A stretch of 64,000 bases of DNA, taken from Weizmannia acidilactici (GTDB lineage Bacteria; Bacillota; Bacilli; Bacillales; Bacillaceae_C). The stretch's first letter is position 1. Each line of letters opens with the position of its first letter. Below are positions 15,084 to 24,060 of this stretch, piece by piece. Under the pieces are notes generated by a model that was not told the origin of the DNA, searched no databases, and worked only from the letters and a program-made list of their open reading frames with translations. The stretch covers positions 1 to 64,000 of the forward strand of contig NZ_BKZR01000005.1 of assembly GCF_008974225.1 (NCBI RefSeq). The letters run 5' to 3'. Both the position numbers and the translations under genes were made by a program.

Positions 15084-16182
15084 TCACGTTTTAAGATGCG
15101 GATTTGCGCTTACTTTTCCCTCTTTAAATCCCGGTGTATAGGCTTGAAAAGGATTCATACGTTTCAAGCCGTTTTCCTCTATGAGAATACGGATTTCGGT
15201 GTTGTGCATGCTTTCGTACAAGTCGTTGATGGCGTTGAATTCGGCCTGCATATCGAGCAATTGGGTTTGTTGCTGCCGCAACTGCGCTTCCTGTTTTTCC
15301 GTTTCCTGTAGGTCAGCCCGGATATTTTCAACCGTAGGTTCAGCGCCAATGAGGTTCTGCGCAGTCTTTAGGGAAACCCATTCTTCTCAGGTGTTGAAAG
15401 GCTGTTTAACCGATGCTGCTGAACAATCCGGTGCTGTAAGGCTTCCTTCTCTTCCCGATACTTTTGAAGGTCAATGACAACGGCATTATAGGCCTTCAGT
15501 TCGGCATTAATGGTGCCCCGTGAACTTCCCTTGCCTTTCGATTCCATTTCATGGGCAACATGTCCAAGATGGACGGTCGGCAGGATCTCAAGCCCCCTGT
15601 CTTTATGGGAAAGGTGGGTAATCCGGTCTTTTGTGCCGGCTTTTTCAAGCGCCCGGTTGGCATGTTCGGACCATTGCTCACGCCACTGTTCAAGCAATTC
15701 TTTTTTATCCCAGTCCCGGTTTTTCCCCTCAAAACCTTTTTCGGAGATCTCCCTTGTCGTCAACAATACATGAGCATGAGGATCGTTTTCATCATCCCGG
15801 TGAATGGCAATATTCGCAATCATCCCCCGGTCAACGAATTGTTCCTGGACAAAGTTTGTCAGGAGTTTACGCTGTTAGCCATGATTCAGTTCTTTTGGCA
15901 AAGCCACGTTGAATTCCCTTGCCAACCGGGAGTTTTTGCGGTTTTCCGATTCTTCGACTTTATTCCAAAGCTACTGGCGGTCATAGACCCATTTTGGAGC
16001 GTTGGAAGGGGCTAAAATCATGGTTTCCGGTTTGACGTTTCGTTTGTAGAATTTCGTTTCTCCTATCTGCTCATCTTTCAGACGTTCCCCTGAACGGTAG
16101 GCCGCAGAAGCAACAACGGACTACCTTTTCCTCGTGAAATCACCTGAACCGAAAAATGACATGAATCCGCAAAAAATGCCAT
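15084..16182 (-). pseudogene. Degenerate MobA/MobL-family plasmid relaxase
   Basis: Conjugative relaxases of this family nick oriT through a Tyr/HUH centre. An ATG at 16182 starts a MobA-type N-terminus (HFSVQVISRGKG). After a frameshift it continues VVASAAYRSGERLKDE, then KFYKRNVKPETMILAPSNAPKWVYDR with an in-frame TAG. It goes on as RLAREFNVALPKELNHG with a TAA. A clean open stretch (15368-15823) holds the metal-binding DPHAHVLLTTRE and the rest of the domain. Further fragments down to 15084 look like its helical C-terminus. At least two internal stops and one frameshift make it non-functional. It points to past integration of a mobilisable plasmid. Confidence 0.8.
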
Positions 16183-16210
16183 AAAAAAGAAACCGGACCA
16201 GCCGGTTCCC
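16183..16210 (-). terminator. Terminator of bcp
   Basis: Minus strand GGAACCGG-ctggt-CCGGTTTC then six T residues. It lies about 95 nt after the bcp stop and abuts the start of the relaxase remnant. Confidence 0.75.
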
Positions 16211-16303
16211 ATTTATATAATTATTTCTGAGGAGGTATTATTAAAATATGTTTTCGGACCGTTTTGGCATGGACAAAAGCCACTGGCCCACAAAAATAGG
16301 CAG

Positions 16304-16756
16304 TTATGCGAGATTTTCTTTTATATAAGCCAGCGCTTCTTCAGCATGGCCGTTTACCCTCACTTTCCTCCATTCTTTTACAATCTCCCCGTTTTTGTCT
16401 ATGATAAAAGTGGATCGTTCAATGCCCATATATTCTTTCCCGAACGTCTTTTTCTTCTTCCAGACGCCGTACTTCTCCGCCACTTTATGGTCTTCGTCCG
16501 AAAGCAGATAAAACGGGAGCCCGTGCTTTTCCGTAAATTTTTGGTGTCTCTCAACAGGATCCGGACTGATCCCGATAATCACCGCATCCAGATCGGAAAA
16601 ATCTTTATAATGGTCGCGGAAATCGCACGCTTCTGTTGTACAACCTGGCGTCATATCTTTCGGGTAAAAATAGAGCACAACATGTTTTTTACCGTGGAAA
16701 TCCGATAACGTAATTAGTTTCCCGTTTGTTTCAGGCAGTGTAAAATCCGGTGCCAT
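16304..16756 (-). CDS. bcp: Thioredoxin-dependent peroxiredoxin (BCP type)
   Basis: Reduces hydrogen peroxide and organic hydroperoxides with thioredoxin as donor. Peroxidatic Cys39 lies in TPGCTTEACDF and a resolving Cys44 five residues on, the atypical 2-Cys BCP pattern. The rest (GISPDPVERHQKF, MGIERSTFIIDK) is close to B. subtilis YgaF, the neighbour of perR and hemL there. The protein is 150 residues and starts directly at MAPDF. Family members have about 6-8 residues before this, and an in-frame stop precedes the ATG here. Upstream, ATGATGGGTAAA sits in another frame. The N-terminus may be slightly truncated or affected by an indel. Confidence 0.9.
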   Translation of the reverse strand: MAPDFTLPETNGKLITLSDFHGKKHVVLYFYPKDMTPGCTTEACDFRDHYKDFSDLDAVIIGISPDPVERHQKFTEKHGLPFYLLSDEDHKVAEKYGVWKKKKTFGKEYMGIERSTFIIDKNGEIVKEWRKVRVNGHAEEALAYIKENLA

Positions 16757-16822
16757 TTACCCATCATCCTTTTTCTAACTTTTTCTTTTAGCCTACCTGC
16801 TTTTGGGGGAAATTGCAAATGA

Positions 16823-17227
16823 TTACTTTTTCTCCGAATCGAGAACCGATTTTACGACAAAAGCTGCGGGAATTGTATAGCCGATGAGCGCTTCAATCAC
16901 GATAAGGATGCGGGCTGCTCCGATCGGAACAATATCCCCGTAGCCGACGGAAAACAACGTAACCGCGCTCAAATACATATAATCCATTAAAGTGCGGAAA
17001 TCATGTCCTTCCAATTGCCTGCCGTGATTCAGTGCAATGCGGAAGCCCATTATATCAAGAATCAAATACAACAAGCCAAAGCCGATCACAATATTGCTGT
17101 ATGTGAACGCTAGAAAAAGAAAGTTGTCGAAAGAAAGCTGTTTGGTGCGCCAGGACGACGGATAAAACAAGGTGCGCAAACTCATTGCGATGCAAAGGAC
17201 AACCAGTACGCCGAGAAAATAGAACAT
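16823..17227 (-). CDS. Small two-pore-helix potassium channel protein
   Basis: 134-residue membrane protein. Hydrophobic segments lie at about 1-18, 36-58 and 106-128. Between the last two is a pore loop with the selectivity filter SVGYGD at 93-98 (canonical TVGYGD). This is the ion-channel-2 fold; a tetramer would form one K+ pore. There is no C-terminal RCK/TrkA regulatory domain, so gating is unknown. Partner genes for potassium transport are not nearby. It lies between bcp and hemL and is divergent from hemL. Confidence 0.85.
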   Translation of the reverse strand: MFYFLGVLVVLCIAMSLRTLFYPSSWRTKQLSFDNFLFLAFTYSNIVIGFGLLYLILDIMGFRIALNHGRQLEGHDFRTLMDYMYLSAVTLFSVGYGDIVPIGAARILIVIEALIGYTIPAAFVVKSVLDSEKK

Positions 17228-17373
17228 GCCTGATACCCCAGCTTTTCATCGTTTATCCCTACATTGTACGCCCTTCCCTTCCCCAATATGACATCCCCCT
17301 CTGGACGGTAAGAAATTGGAAGGCTACAATGGATATGGTGCAAATTGGCAATGCCAATGAGGAGGGAATCTAA

Positions 17374-18666
17374 ATGGATTTTACAAATTCCGAAAAACTA
17401 TATAAAGAAGCACTGCAGCATATCGTAGGAGGCGTCAACAGCCCGTCCCGCTCGTACAAAGCGGTAGGCGGCGGCGCACCGGTCGCGATGGAAAGAGGTA
17501 AAGGCGCTTATTTTTGGGATGTGGACGGCAACCGCTATATCGATTATTTGGCGGCATACGGCCCGATCATTACCGGTTTTGCCCATCCGCATATCAGCGC
17601 TGCGATCAAAAAAGCTGCCGATAACGGCGTTTTATTCGGCACACCAACCCCGTATGAAGTAAAATTTGCAAAAATGCTAAAAGAGGCAATCCCGTCATTG
17701 GACAAAGTCCGTTTTGTTAACTCTGGAACGGAAGCAGTGATGACCACGATCCGCGTGGCGCGCGCATATACCGGACGCGATAAAATTATTAAGTTTGAAG
17801 GGTGCTACCACGGGCATTCTGATTTGGTGCTCGTTGCCGCCGGTTCAGGCCCTTCGCAGCTCGGTATGCCGGATTCGGCGGGGGTCACTCGGGCGATCGC
17901 AAACGAAGTGATTACCGTGCCGTACAATGATGTTGAACCGTTTAAGCAGGCGCTTGAAAAATGGGGCGATGAAGTGGCAGCCGTACTTGTCGAACCGATT
18001 GTCGGCAATTTTGGGATTGTCCCGCCGAAGCCTGGATTTTTGGAAGCGATCAACGAACTGGCGCACAAGGCCGGCGCGCTCGTTATTTATGATGAAGTCA
18101 TTACGGCTTTCCGGTTCATGTACGGCGGCGCGCAAAACCTGCTGGGCGTGACGCCGGATTTAACGGCGATGGGCAAAATCATTGGCGGTGGACTCCCGAT
18201 TGGCGCATACGGAGGACGAAAAGACATCATGGAAGAAGTTGCACCACTCGGCCCGGCGTACCAGGCGGGAACAATGGCCGGAAACCCGGCTTCGATGCTG
18301 GCCGGAATTGCCTGCCTTGAAGTGCTGCAAGAGGAAGGCGTATATGAAAAATTGGACCGCCTCGGCGCAATGCTTGAAAAAGGCATAATGGAAGCGGCCA
18401 AAAAGCACGGTGTTACGATTACGATTAACCGCTTGGTCGGCGCGTTCACCGTTTACTTTACGGATGAAAAAGTTGAGAACTACAAACAAGCTGAAGCATC
18501 GGACGGCGAGATGTTCGCGAAATTCTTTAAATTGATGCTTAACCGGGGCATCAATCTTGCTCCTTCGAAATACGAAGCATGGTTCCTGACGACCGAACAT
18601 ACAGAAGAAGATGCCCAGGAAACAATTAAAGCCGTAGACTACGCTTTTTCGCAGCTGGGCAAATAA
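17374..18666 (+). CDS. hemL: Glutamate-1-semialdehyde 2,1-aminomutase
   Basis: PLP enzyme moving the amino group of glutamate-1-semialdehyde to give 5-aminolevulinate, the C5-route entry to haem. 430 residues. PLP-binding Lys268 is in AMGKIIGGGLPIG, Asp240 in YDEVITAF, and the substrate-loop HGHSD at 146-150. It is the GsaB/HemL2 paralogue by position: in B. subtilis the second copy lies next to ygaF(bcp)-perR, while the main copy is in the hem operon. A GAGGAGGGA site precedes the ATG and a strong terminator follows, so it is monocistronic. Confidence 0.95.
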   Translation: MDFTNSEKLYKEALQHIVGGVNSPSRSYKAVGGGAPVAMERGKGAYFWDVDGNRYIDYLAAYGPIITGFAHPHISAAIKKAADNGVLFGTPTPYEVKFAKMLKEAIPSLDKVRFVNSGTEAVMTTIRVARAYTGRDKIIKFEGCYHGHSDLVLVAAGSGPSQLGMPDSAGVTRAIANEVITVPYNDVEPFKQALEKWGDEVAAVLVEPIVGNFGIVPPKPGFLEAINELAHKAGALVIYDEVITAFRFMYGGAQNLLGVTPDLTAMGKIIGGGLPIGAYGGRKDIMEEVAPLGPAYQAGTMAGNPASMLAGIACLEVLQEEGVYEKLDRLGAMLEKGIMEAAKKHGVTITINRLVGAFTVYFTDEKVENYKQAEASDGEMFAKFFKLMLNRGINLAPSKYEAWFLTTEHTEEDAQETIKAVDYAFSQLGK

Positions 18667-18671
18667 TTTAT

Positions 18672-18706
18672 AAAAAACCTTGGCAACCAATATGCCAAGG
18701 TTTTTT
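18672..18706. terminator. Terminator of hemL
   Basis: AACCTTGGC-aaccaatat-GCCAAGGTT stem flanked by A and T runs (bidirectional form), 6 nt after the hemL stop. Confidence 0.9.
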
Positions 18707-18836
18707 ATATGGGTTAGAAATGGAGTTACACAACAGCCTTCCCATTATCTGTGAATTCTTTCACTACTATCCTGCCGGCAAACATGTTATAATTCAGTTC
18801 ATAGTAAAATCAAGTTCGGGGGGAGGGGAGAATACA

Positions 18837-19543
18837 ATGCGTATCCATTATATTCAGCACGTCCCTTATGAAGGCTCCGGGACCATTCTTGACTGGGCTA
18901 AAGAAAACGGGCATGTGCTTTCACACTTTTCTGTATGAAAACGAACCATTCCCTGCACAAGAAGATTTTGACATGTGTGTCATTATGGGCGAATATATGA
19001 ATATTTATGAGGAAGAAGCTTTCCCATGGCTAAATGCTAAATGCAGAAAAAACTTTTATCCACGAAACGATCCGCTCGGGGAAAAAGTGCTGGGGATCTG
19101 CCTCGGGGCACAGCTTATTGCGGACTGCCTAGGCGAAGTAGTCCGTAAAAATAAATATAGAAACGGAAATCGGCTGGTTTCCCGTCCGTTTTACTGAAGA
19201 ATCACTCCACCATCCTTATTTTAAAACATTTCAGGCATCACCTGATGTTTTGCACTGGCACGGGGATACATTTACGATTCCGGACGGGGCGGTCGTCTTG
19301 GCAAGTTCCGAAGCATGCAAAAACCAGGCCTTTTTATATGGCACGAATATCGTAGCGTTTCAGTTTCATCCGGAAGTAACAGAGAAAATTTTCCAAAATT
19401 TCCTTATCCATGCAAAAGAGGATCTTCAATTGACAGGCACTTATATACAAAATGAAGAAACAATGCATGCGAAAATGCCGGATCTGTCCGAAATCCGGCG
19501 CCAATTCACCGCTTTTCTCAATGCATTCAGCTTATCCCGCTGA
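18837..19543 (+). pseudogene. Class I glutamine amidotransferase (GuaA-like GATase domain), multiply frameshifted
   Basis: Stand-alone glutamine amidotransferase domain of about 235 codons. The ATG at 18837 has a GGGGGGAGGGG ribosome site. The catalytic triad is still visible: nucleophile Cys in LGICLGAQL near 19095, and His/Glu in FQFHPEV near 19365. The reading changes frame at least four times, near 18918, 19037, 19078 and 19155, each needing a one-base indel. For example, the segment after 19037 reads correctly as EKTFIHETIRSG only in a shifted frame. With an intact gene one would call it a GMP-synthase-like amidotransferase of unknown acceptor. As given it is non-functional, or the region is badly sequenced. 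Confidence 0.8.
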
Positions 19544-19710
19544 CACCTGCCCGGCAGTGCGGTTCAATTGCCGTTCCTGTGCCATCTTTTTGCACCATAA
19601 AGTCCCCTCTTTTAGAATAAAAGCAGGAACATTCCTGTTTAAACCGCATTTTTACAGGATCAAGAAATAAATCGCCAGGCAATACTTTTTTTAGAAAGGA
19701 AATTTTCGTT

Positions 19711-20790
19711 ATGAGGGTTGGAGCCCGCATCATCAAAACAGGAATTGCAATTACCATTGCCCTGTTTTTGGCACAATTGCTAAAAATGCCATCACCGGTT
19801 TTTGCCGGGATTGCTGCCACTTTCGCTATCAAACCCACCATTTACCGGTCTTACCGGTCCATCATAGAACAAATACAAGGCAATATTATCGGCGCCGTAC
19901 TGGCCGTTATTTTCGTCATGGCCTTTGGCAACCATTTTTTGATTGTCGGTCTCGGGTCGGTGCTCATCATTATTTTAATGCTGAAACTGAAGCTCGATGA
20001 TACAGTCGGGCTTGCACTTGTTACGATGATCGTCATTATGGAAGCACCGAACAACAATTTCCTGCAGGCGGCCGGGGTCCGGTTTGCCACTTTGTTTATC
20101 GGGATTTTCAGCTCATTTTTGGTGAATTTAATTTTTCTGCCGCCTAAATACGAAGCAAGGCTGTATGTACGGCTCACCCATGCGACAGAAGAACTGCTGA
20201 AATTTATCCGGATCACATCCCGGCAGGAAGCGGATTACCATTTGTTAAAAGAAGAGCTGCCCACCATCAAAGAACGCGTCTATAAAGTGGAGCAGCTTTA
20301 CACGTTGTTCAAAGAGGAAAAAAGCTACGGGAAAAACAGCAAAATTGAGCGGCAGCGGAAAGTGGTTTTATATAAAGAAATGGTCTCAATCTTAAACTTG
20401 AGCTACACCATTTTAAAAAGGCTGTACCAATACAAGTCGGATATTGCCCATTTGCCGGAAACGTTCCAGATGATGATCCGGGAACAGCTAGAATATCTTG
20501 TGAATGAACACGAAAAACTGCTGCTCATGTTCCTCGGAAAAGTAAAGGCGCATGCGCAAAAGCAAAATACGGGCGATAAACAGCGGAATGTATTGATGGA
20601 TCTTTTCCTGCAAAAATTAAAAGACAAGACGTTCCGCGCCGATCTCCAGTCATACCATATCATGAACCTGCTTGCGCTGTTGGTCGACTACCAGGAACAA
20701 CTCGAACATTTGGAAGCATTGATTGAAGTCTACCAAAAATACCATAAAGATAAAACAGAATTAAACATCAATGAATTGGAAGACCAGTAA
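19711..20790 (+). CDS. ygaE: YgaE-like aromatic acid exporter family membrane protein
   Basis: 359-residue protein. The N-terminal half (about 1-150) has six hydrophobic segments with the FUSC/ArAE pattern (FAGIAATFAIKPT near 30). The second half is a soluble, highly helical domain (150-355). This is the aromatic-acid-exporter, DUF939-like architecture, and place next to hemL matches B. subtilis ygaE. No substrate is known. The GAAAGGAAA site upstream supports the ATG at 19711. A GC-rich palindrome separates its end from the convergent murR. Confidence 0.82.
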   Translation: MRVGARIIKTGIAITIALFLAQLLKMPSPVFAGIAATFAIKPTIYRSYRSIIEQIQGNIIGAVLAVIFVMAFGNHFLIVGLGSVLIIILMLKLKLDDTVGLALVTMIVIMEAPNNNFLQAAGVRFATLFIGIFSSFLVNLIFLPPKYEARLYVRLTHATEELLKFIRITSRQEADYHLLKEELPTIKERVYKVEQLYTLFKEEKSYGKNSKIERQRKVVLYKEMVSILNLSYTILKRLYQYKSDIAHLPETFQMMIREQLEYLVNEHEKLLLMFLGKVKAHAQKQNTGDKQRNVLMDLFLQKLKDKTFRADLQSYHIMNLLALLVDYQEQLEHLEALIEVYQKYHKDKTELNINELEDQ

Positions 20791-20796
20791 TCATCT

Positions 20797-20827
20797 GGGT
20801 CGGCTTTGCAATATTGCAAGCCGGCCC
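20797..20827. terminator. Shared palindrome between convergent ygaE and murR
   Basis: Near-perfect inverted repeat GGGTCGGCTTTGCAA / TTGCAAGCCGGCCC filling the gap between the two stop codons. It has no T run, so termination is only probable. Confidence 0.55.
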
Positions 20828-21690
20828 TAATCTTTCCGGAAAAAAGTTTGAATCCGGCTCTTTGAAGTTTTCAGCCGGCCGACAGCTTCACTGTAATGCT
20901 TGCTGACATAGGCAAAATATAAAACATTAATCGTAAACAACTGCGCAGCCAGTGAGGTTGTTGCGGCGCTTCTGAGCATGACTGCCTCCCCGCCATGGTG
21001 GAAAACCGCGAAATCAACCATTTCCGTAAGCGTGCTATCCTGCTTTTGCGTGATGGCAACCGTTCGAAGTCCTCTCTGCTTTGCTATTTTCATTAACTTC
21101 ACCGTTTCAATCGTTTCTCCCGAATTGGAGACCGCAATAAACAAGCTATTCTGATCCGCATTGGCCAACGAAGAGGCAAGCAGGTGATGGTCCTGCATAT
21201 GGACTACGGCTTTGCCGATCCTTGAAAATTTTTGCGTAAAATCTTCGGCCGCGACATGTGAAGCGCCCAGGCCGTAGACGTAAATGACGGGACAGGCATC
21301 GAGCATTCCGGCCACTTGATCCACGGCTTCCGCATCCAGCTTGTTGGCGGTTTGCGAAATTGACTGGTTAAACCTGATGGCCAGTTCTTCAGCAATTAAC
21401 GGCACATCTTCATTTGGGGAAATATCGGTGTAAATTTTTCCGTTTTCCCCCGAAACATCTGCATACAACTTGATTTTCAGCTGAGCAAATCCCTGCAAAC
21501 CGATTGATTTGCAAAACCGCACAACCGTTGCCGGGCTTATCCCTGCTTTTTTCGCCAAGCTTCCCGTATTCTCATCCACAATTTCTTCTGCATGGCTGAG
21601 TATATACTCCCCCAGTCTCCTTTCCATTTTTGAAAGCTCTTCTAATTTCGATTTGATCTTTAAAATGATACTTTCTTCCAAGGCCGTCAC
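20827..21690 (-). CDS. murR: MurR/RpiR-family regulator of MurNAc-6-phosphate catabolism
   Basis: 287-residue regulator with an N-terminal RpiR helix-turn-helix (residues 1-75, AKKAGISPATVVRFCKSIG) and a C-terminal SIS sugar-phosphate-binding domain (about 125-255, containing SNSGETIETV). It is the last gene of mupG-murQ-murP-murR and starts at a GTG only 4 nt after the murP stop. In other bacteria MurR represses mur genes until MurNAc-6-P binds the SIS domain. Here it would be autoregulated through the operon promoter upstream of mupG. Ribosome site at this GTG is weak, consistent with coupling. Confidence 0.88.
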   Translation of the reverse strand: MTALEESIILKIKSKLEELSKMERRLGEYILSHAEEIVDENTGSLAKKAGISPATVVRFCKSIGLQGFAQLKIKLYADVSGENGKIYTDISPNEDVPLIAEELAIRFNQSISQTANKLDAEAVDQVAGMLDACPVIYVYGLGASHVAAEDFTQKFSRIGKAVVHMQDHHLLASSLANADQNSLFIAVSNSGETIETVKLMKIAKQRGLRTVAITQKQDSTLTEMVDFAVFHHGGEAVMLRSAATTSLAAQLFTINVLYFAYVSKHYSEAVGRLKTSKSRIQTFFRKD

Positions 21691-21694
21691 TCAC

Positions 21695-23155
21695 TTATTT
21701 TGTATTTGCTTCCTCCATCGCTTCTTTTGGAACACCGAAGAAATAGGTCACAACAAAACCGCCAATATACCCAGAGACGAGCCCCGCAACATATCCGAGC
21801 CAGTGCCCATTTGCGATTAAAGGGATTAAATCAATGCCGCTTGTGCCGACCGCGATGGCCCCGATATTGCCGATTTCGGCGATCACCGCACCGCCAATGC
21901 CCCCGCCGATGCACGCCGTAATAAACGGGCGCCCTAAAGGAAGGGTCACGCCGTAAATCAAAGGTTCGCCGATGCCCATGATGCCGACCGGCAAGGCGCC
22001 TTTGATCAGCCGTACCAATTTTTTGTTTTTTCTGCATCTCACCCATAACGCCAGCGCCGCACCGACCTGCCCCGCGCCGGCCATTGCTAGGATCGGCAGC
22101 AGCGGCGTCACGCCTGTTTTATTGATCATTTCAATATGGATCGGGGTTAAAATCTGGTGAAGGCCGAACATGACCATCGGCAGAAAAAAGAGGCCCAATA
22201 TGAATCCTGAAAACACGCCGCCGGCATCAAGCAGCCAGTTTACCGAACCGACAAGGGCGCTAGAAACAACACCCGCGGCAGGCATCACGATAAAAATCGT
22301 AAAAAGCCCGACAACCAATAGTGCAATCGTAGGTGTTACAATGATATCCACCGCATTTGGGACAATCTTGTGCAGCCATTTTTCAACAAAAGACAAAATC
22401 CATACTGCAAATATGACACCGATAATGCCGCCCCGCCCGACCGCAAGCGCATCTCCGTTGAAAATATTCGAAAGCGGCGCATTCGGGTACATCCCTGTTA
22501 ACAAAATGGCCGCACCAATGATGCCCCCAAGTCCTGGTGTGGCGCCAAATTCATTCGCGCTATTAATGCCGACGTAAATGGCCAAATAAGTATAAAGCCC
22601 GTTTTTAATAACGTTTAAGGTTGTAATAAACGGTGCCCAGTTATGCCCGAGGTCGCCTGCAGTCATCATGTTAGAAAAAATCGCTGCAATCCCGGCAATC
22701 ATCCCCGCGCCGACAAATGCCGGAATCAGCGGAACGAAGATGTTTGAAATCGATTTCAAAACTCTTTTAAAAGTAGTGTTGTCGTTGCGCTTCGCTTTTT
22801 CCTTCGCTTTCACCTCGGCGGCTTTTGCTTCTGCCAATTCACGGTTTGTCAGGCCGGATTCATTTTTATCCGGGTGTTTTGGAAATCTTTCTCCCAATTT
22901 CACTCCTGCCTGCGCCACCATGATGCCCGCCACTTTGTTCACAATGCCGGGCCCTAAAACGACTTGCAGCGATTCATCTTCCACCACGCCCAAAACGCCG
23001 TCAACTGCTTTCAATCCTTCCATGTTGATTTTGCTGTAATCTTTAATGGTAATTCGGACCCTCGTCATACAGTGGATGATTTTATCAACGTTTCCTATAC
23101 CACCGACATTTTCGTAGATTTTATCCGCCAAACGTTGTTCCTTTGTTTCCGCCAT
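21695..23155 (-). CDS. murP: PTS EIIBC component, N-acetylmuramic acid-type
   Basis: Phosphotransferase-system permease that imports and phosphorylates MurNAc or MurNAc-GlcNAc to the 6-phosphate. 486 residues. The EIIB domain comes first, with phosphocysteine Cys29 in IIHCMTRVRI. A charged linker and an EIIC membrane domain of about ten helices from residue 120 follow. There is no EIIA domain, so a shared EIIA must serve it, as for E. coli MurP. ATG 23155 with AGGGGGGAG upstream is preferred; the longer frame overlaps murQ. Substrate is assigned by the flanking murQ and mupG. Confidence 0.92.
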   Translation of the reverse strand: MAETKEQRLADKIYENVGGIGNVDKIIHCMTRVRITIKDYSKINMEGLKAVDGVLGVVEDESLQVVLGPGIVNKVAGIMVAQAGVKLGERFPKHPDKNESGLTNRELAEAKAAEVKAKEKAKRNDNTTFKRVLKSISNIFVPLIPAFVGAGMIAGIAAIFSNMMTAGDLGHNWAPFITTLNVIKNGLYTYLAIYVGINSANEFGATPGLGGIIGAAILLTGMYPNAPLSNIFNGDALAVGRGGIIGVIFAVWILSFVEKWLHKIVPNAVDIIVTPTIALLVVGLFTIFIVMPAAGVVSSALVGSVNWLLDAGGVFSGFILGLFFLPMVMFGLHQILTPIHIEMINKTGVTPLLPILAMAGAGQVGAALALWVRCRKNKKLVRLIKGALPVGIMGIGEPLIYGVTLPLGRPFITACIGGGIGGAVIAEIGNIGAIAVGTSGIDLIPLIANGHWLGYVAGLVSGYIGGFVVTYFFGVPKEAMEEANTK

Positions 23156-23172
23156 TTTTCTCCCCCCTGAGA

Positions 23173-24060
23173 TTACAAGATTTTCCGGACGAAACCGTTT
23201 GCGGCCTCTAATCTCCGACATGCTTCTTCTTTTGAGAGGCCGGTTAACAGCATCACGATGGCTACTTTTGCATTTCCACCCGATTCGCGTAAAAACTGTT
23301 CAGCCGTTTCATAACTGCAGCCCGCCGCCTGCATGATGATATTTTTTGCGCGTTCTACCAGCTTTTCATTTGTCGGTTTGACATCCACCATCAAATTTTT
23401 ATAAACCTTGCCGATTCCGACCATTGTTGCGGTGGAAATCATGTTTAACACGAGTTTTTGCGCCGTGCCCGATTTTAAACGCGTTGATCCGGTTAACACC
23501 TCAGGCCCAACATCCACCTCTATCGCGATATCGGCGTGCCTGCTGATTTTTGCCCCTTTATTGCAGGCAAGGCTTGCGGTGAGCGCACCTGTCCGTTTCG
23601 CATAATCCAACGCACCGATCACATACGGGGTTCTGCCGCTTGCCGCAATGCCAAGCACCGTATCGTTTTCGGATAAACGGATTCTTTTCAAATCTGCTTT
23701 CCCAAGCTCCGGGGAATCTTCCGCACCTTCAACAGCCGACGTCATGGCTGCCTCGCCCCCTGCAATCACCCCCTGTACCATGGAAGGATCCGCGCTAAAA
23801 GTTGGCACACATTCGACCGCATCCAGAACCCCTAACCGCCCGCTCGTTCCCGCACCGATATAAATCAGGCGTCCGCCAAGTTGAAAAGACCGGACGGCTG
23901 CTTTTACCACTTTTTCAATTTGCCCCAGCTCTTTTCCAACGACCAAAGGCACTGTTTGGTCTTCACTATTCATTAAACGCAAAATATCAATGGAAGGCAG
24001 TATGTCCAAATCCATAGAGCGTTTGTTGCGCTGTTCCGTAGTGAGTTTTTGCAGCTCCAT
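23173..24060 (-). CDS. murQ: N-acetylmuramic acid 6-phosphate etherase
   Basis: Cleaves the lactyl ether of MurNAc-6-phosphate to GlcNAc-6-phosphate and D-lactate in the cytosol. 295 residues with the SIS fold. The signature IGAGTSGRLGVLDAVECVPTF lies near 68-88 and contains the catalytic-region Glu. GEAAMTSAVEGAEDS follows, and a C-terminal helical segment (AAGCSYETAEQFLRESGGNAK) is typical of the family. Its ATG overlaps the mupG stop codon (TAATG), so the two are translationally coupled. Confidence 0.96.
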   Translation of the reverse strand: MELQKLTTEQRNKRSMDLDILPSIDILRLMNSEDQTVPLVVGKELGQIEKVVKAAVRSFQLGGRLIYIGAGTSGRLGVLDAVECVPTFSADPSMVQGVIAGGEAAMTSAVEGAEDSPELGKADLKRIRLSENDTVLGIAASGRTPYVIGALDYAKRTGALTASLACNKGAKISRHADIAIEVDVGPEVLTGSTRLKSGTAQKLVLNMISTATMVGIGKVYKNLMVDVKPTNEKLVERAKNIIMQAAGCSYETAEQFLRESGGNAKVAIVMLLTGLSKEEACRRLEAANGFVRKIL

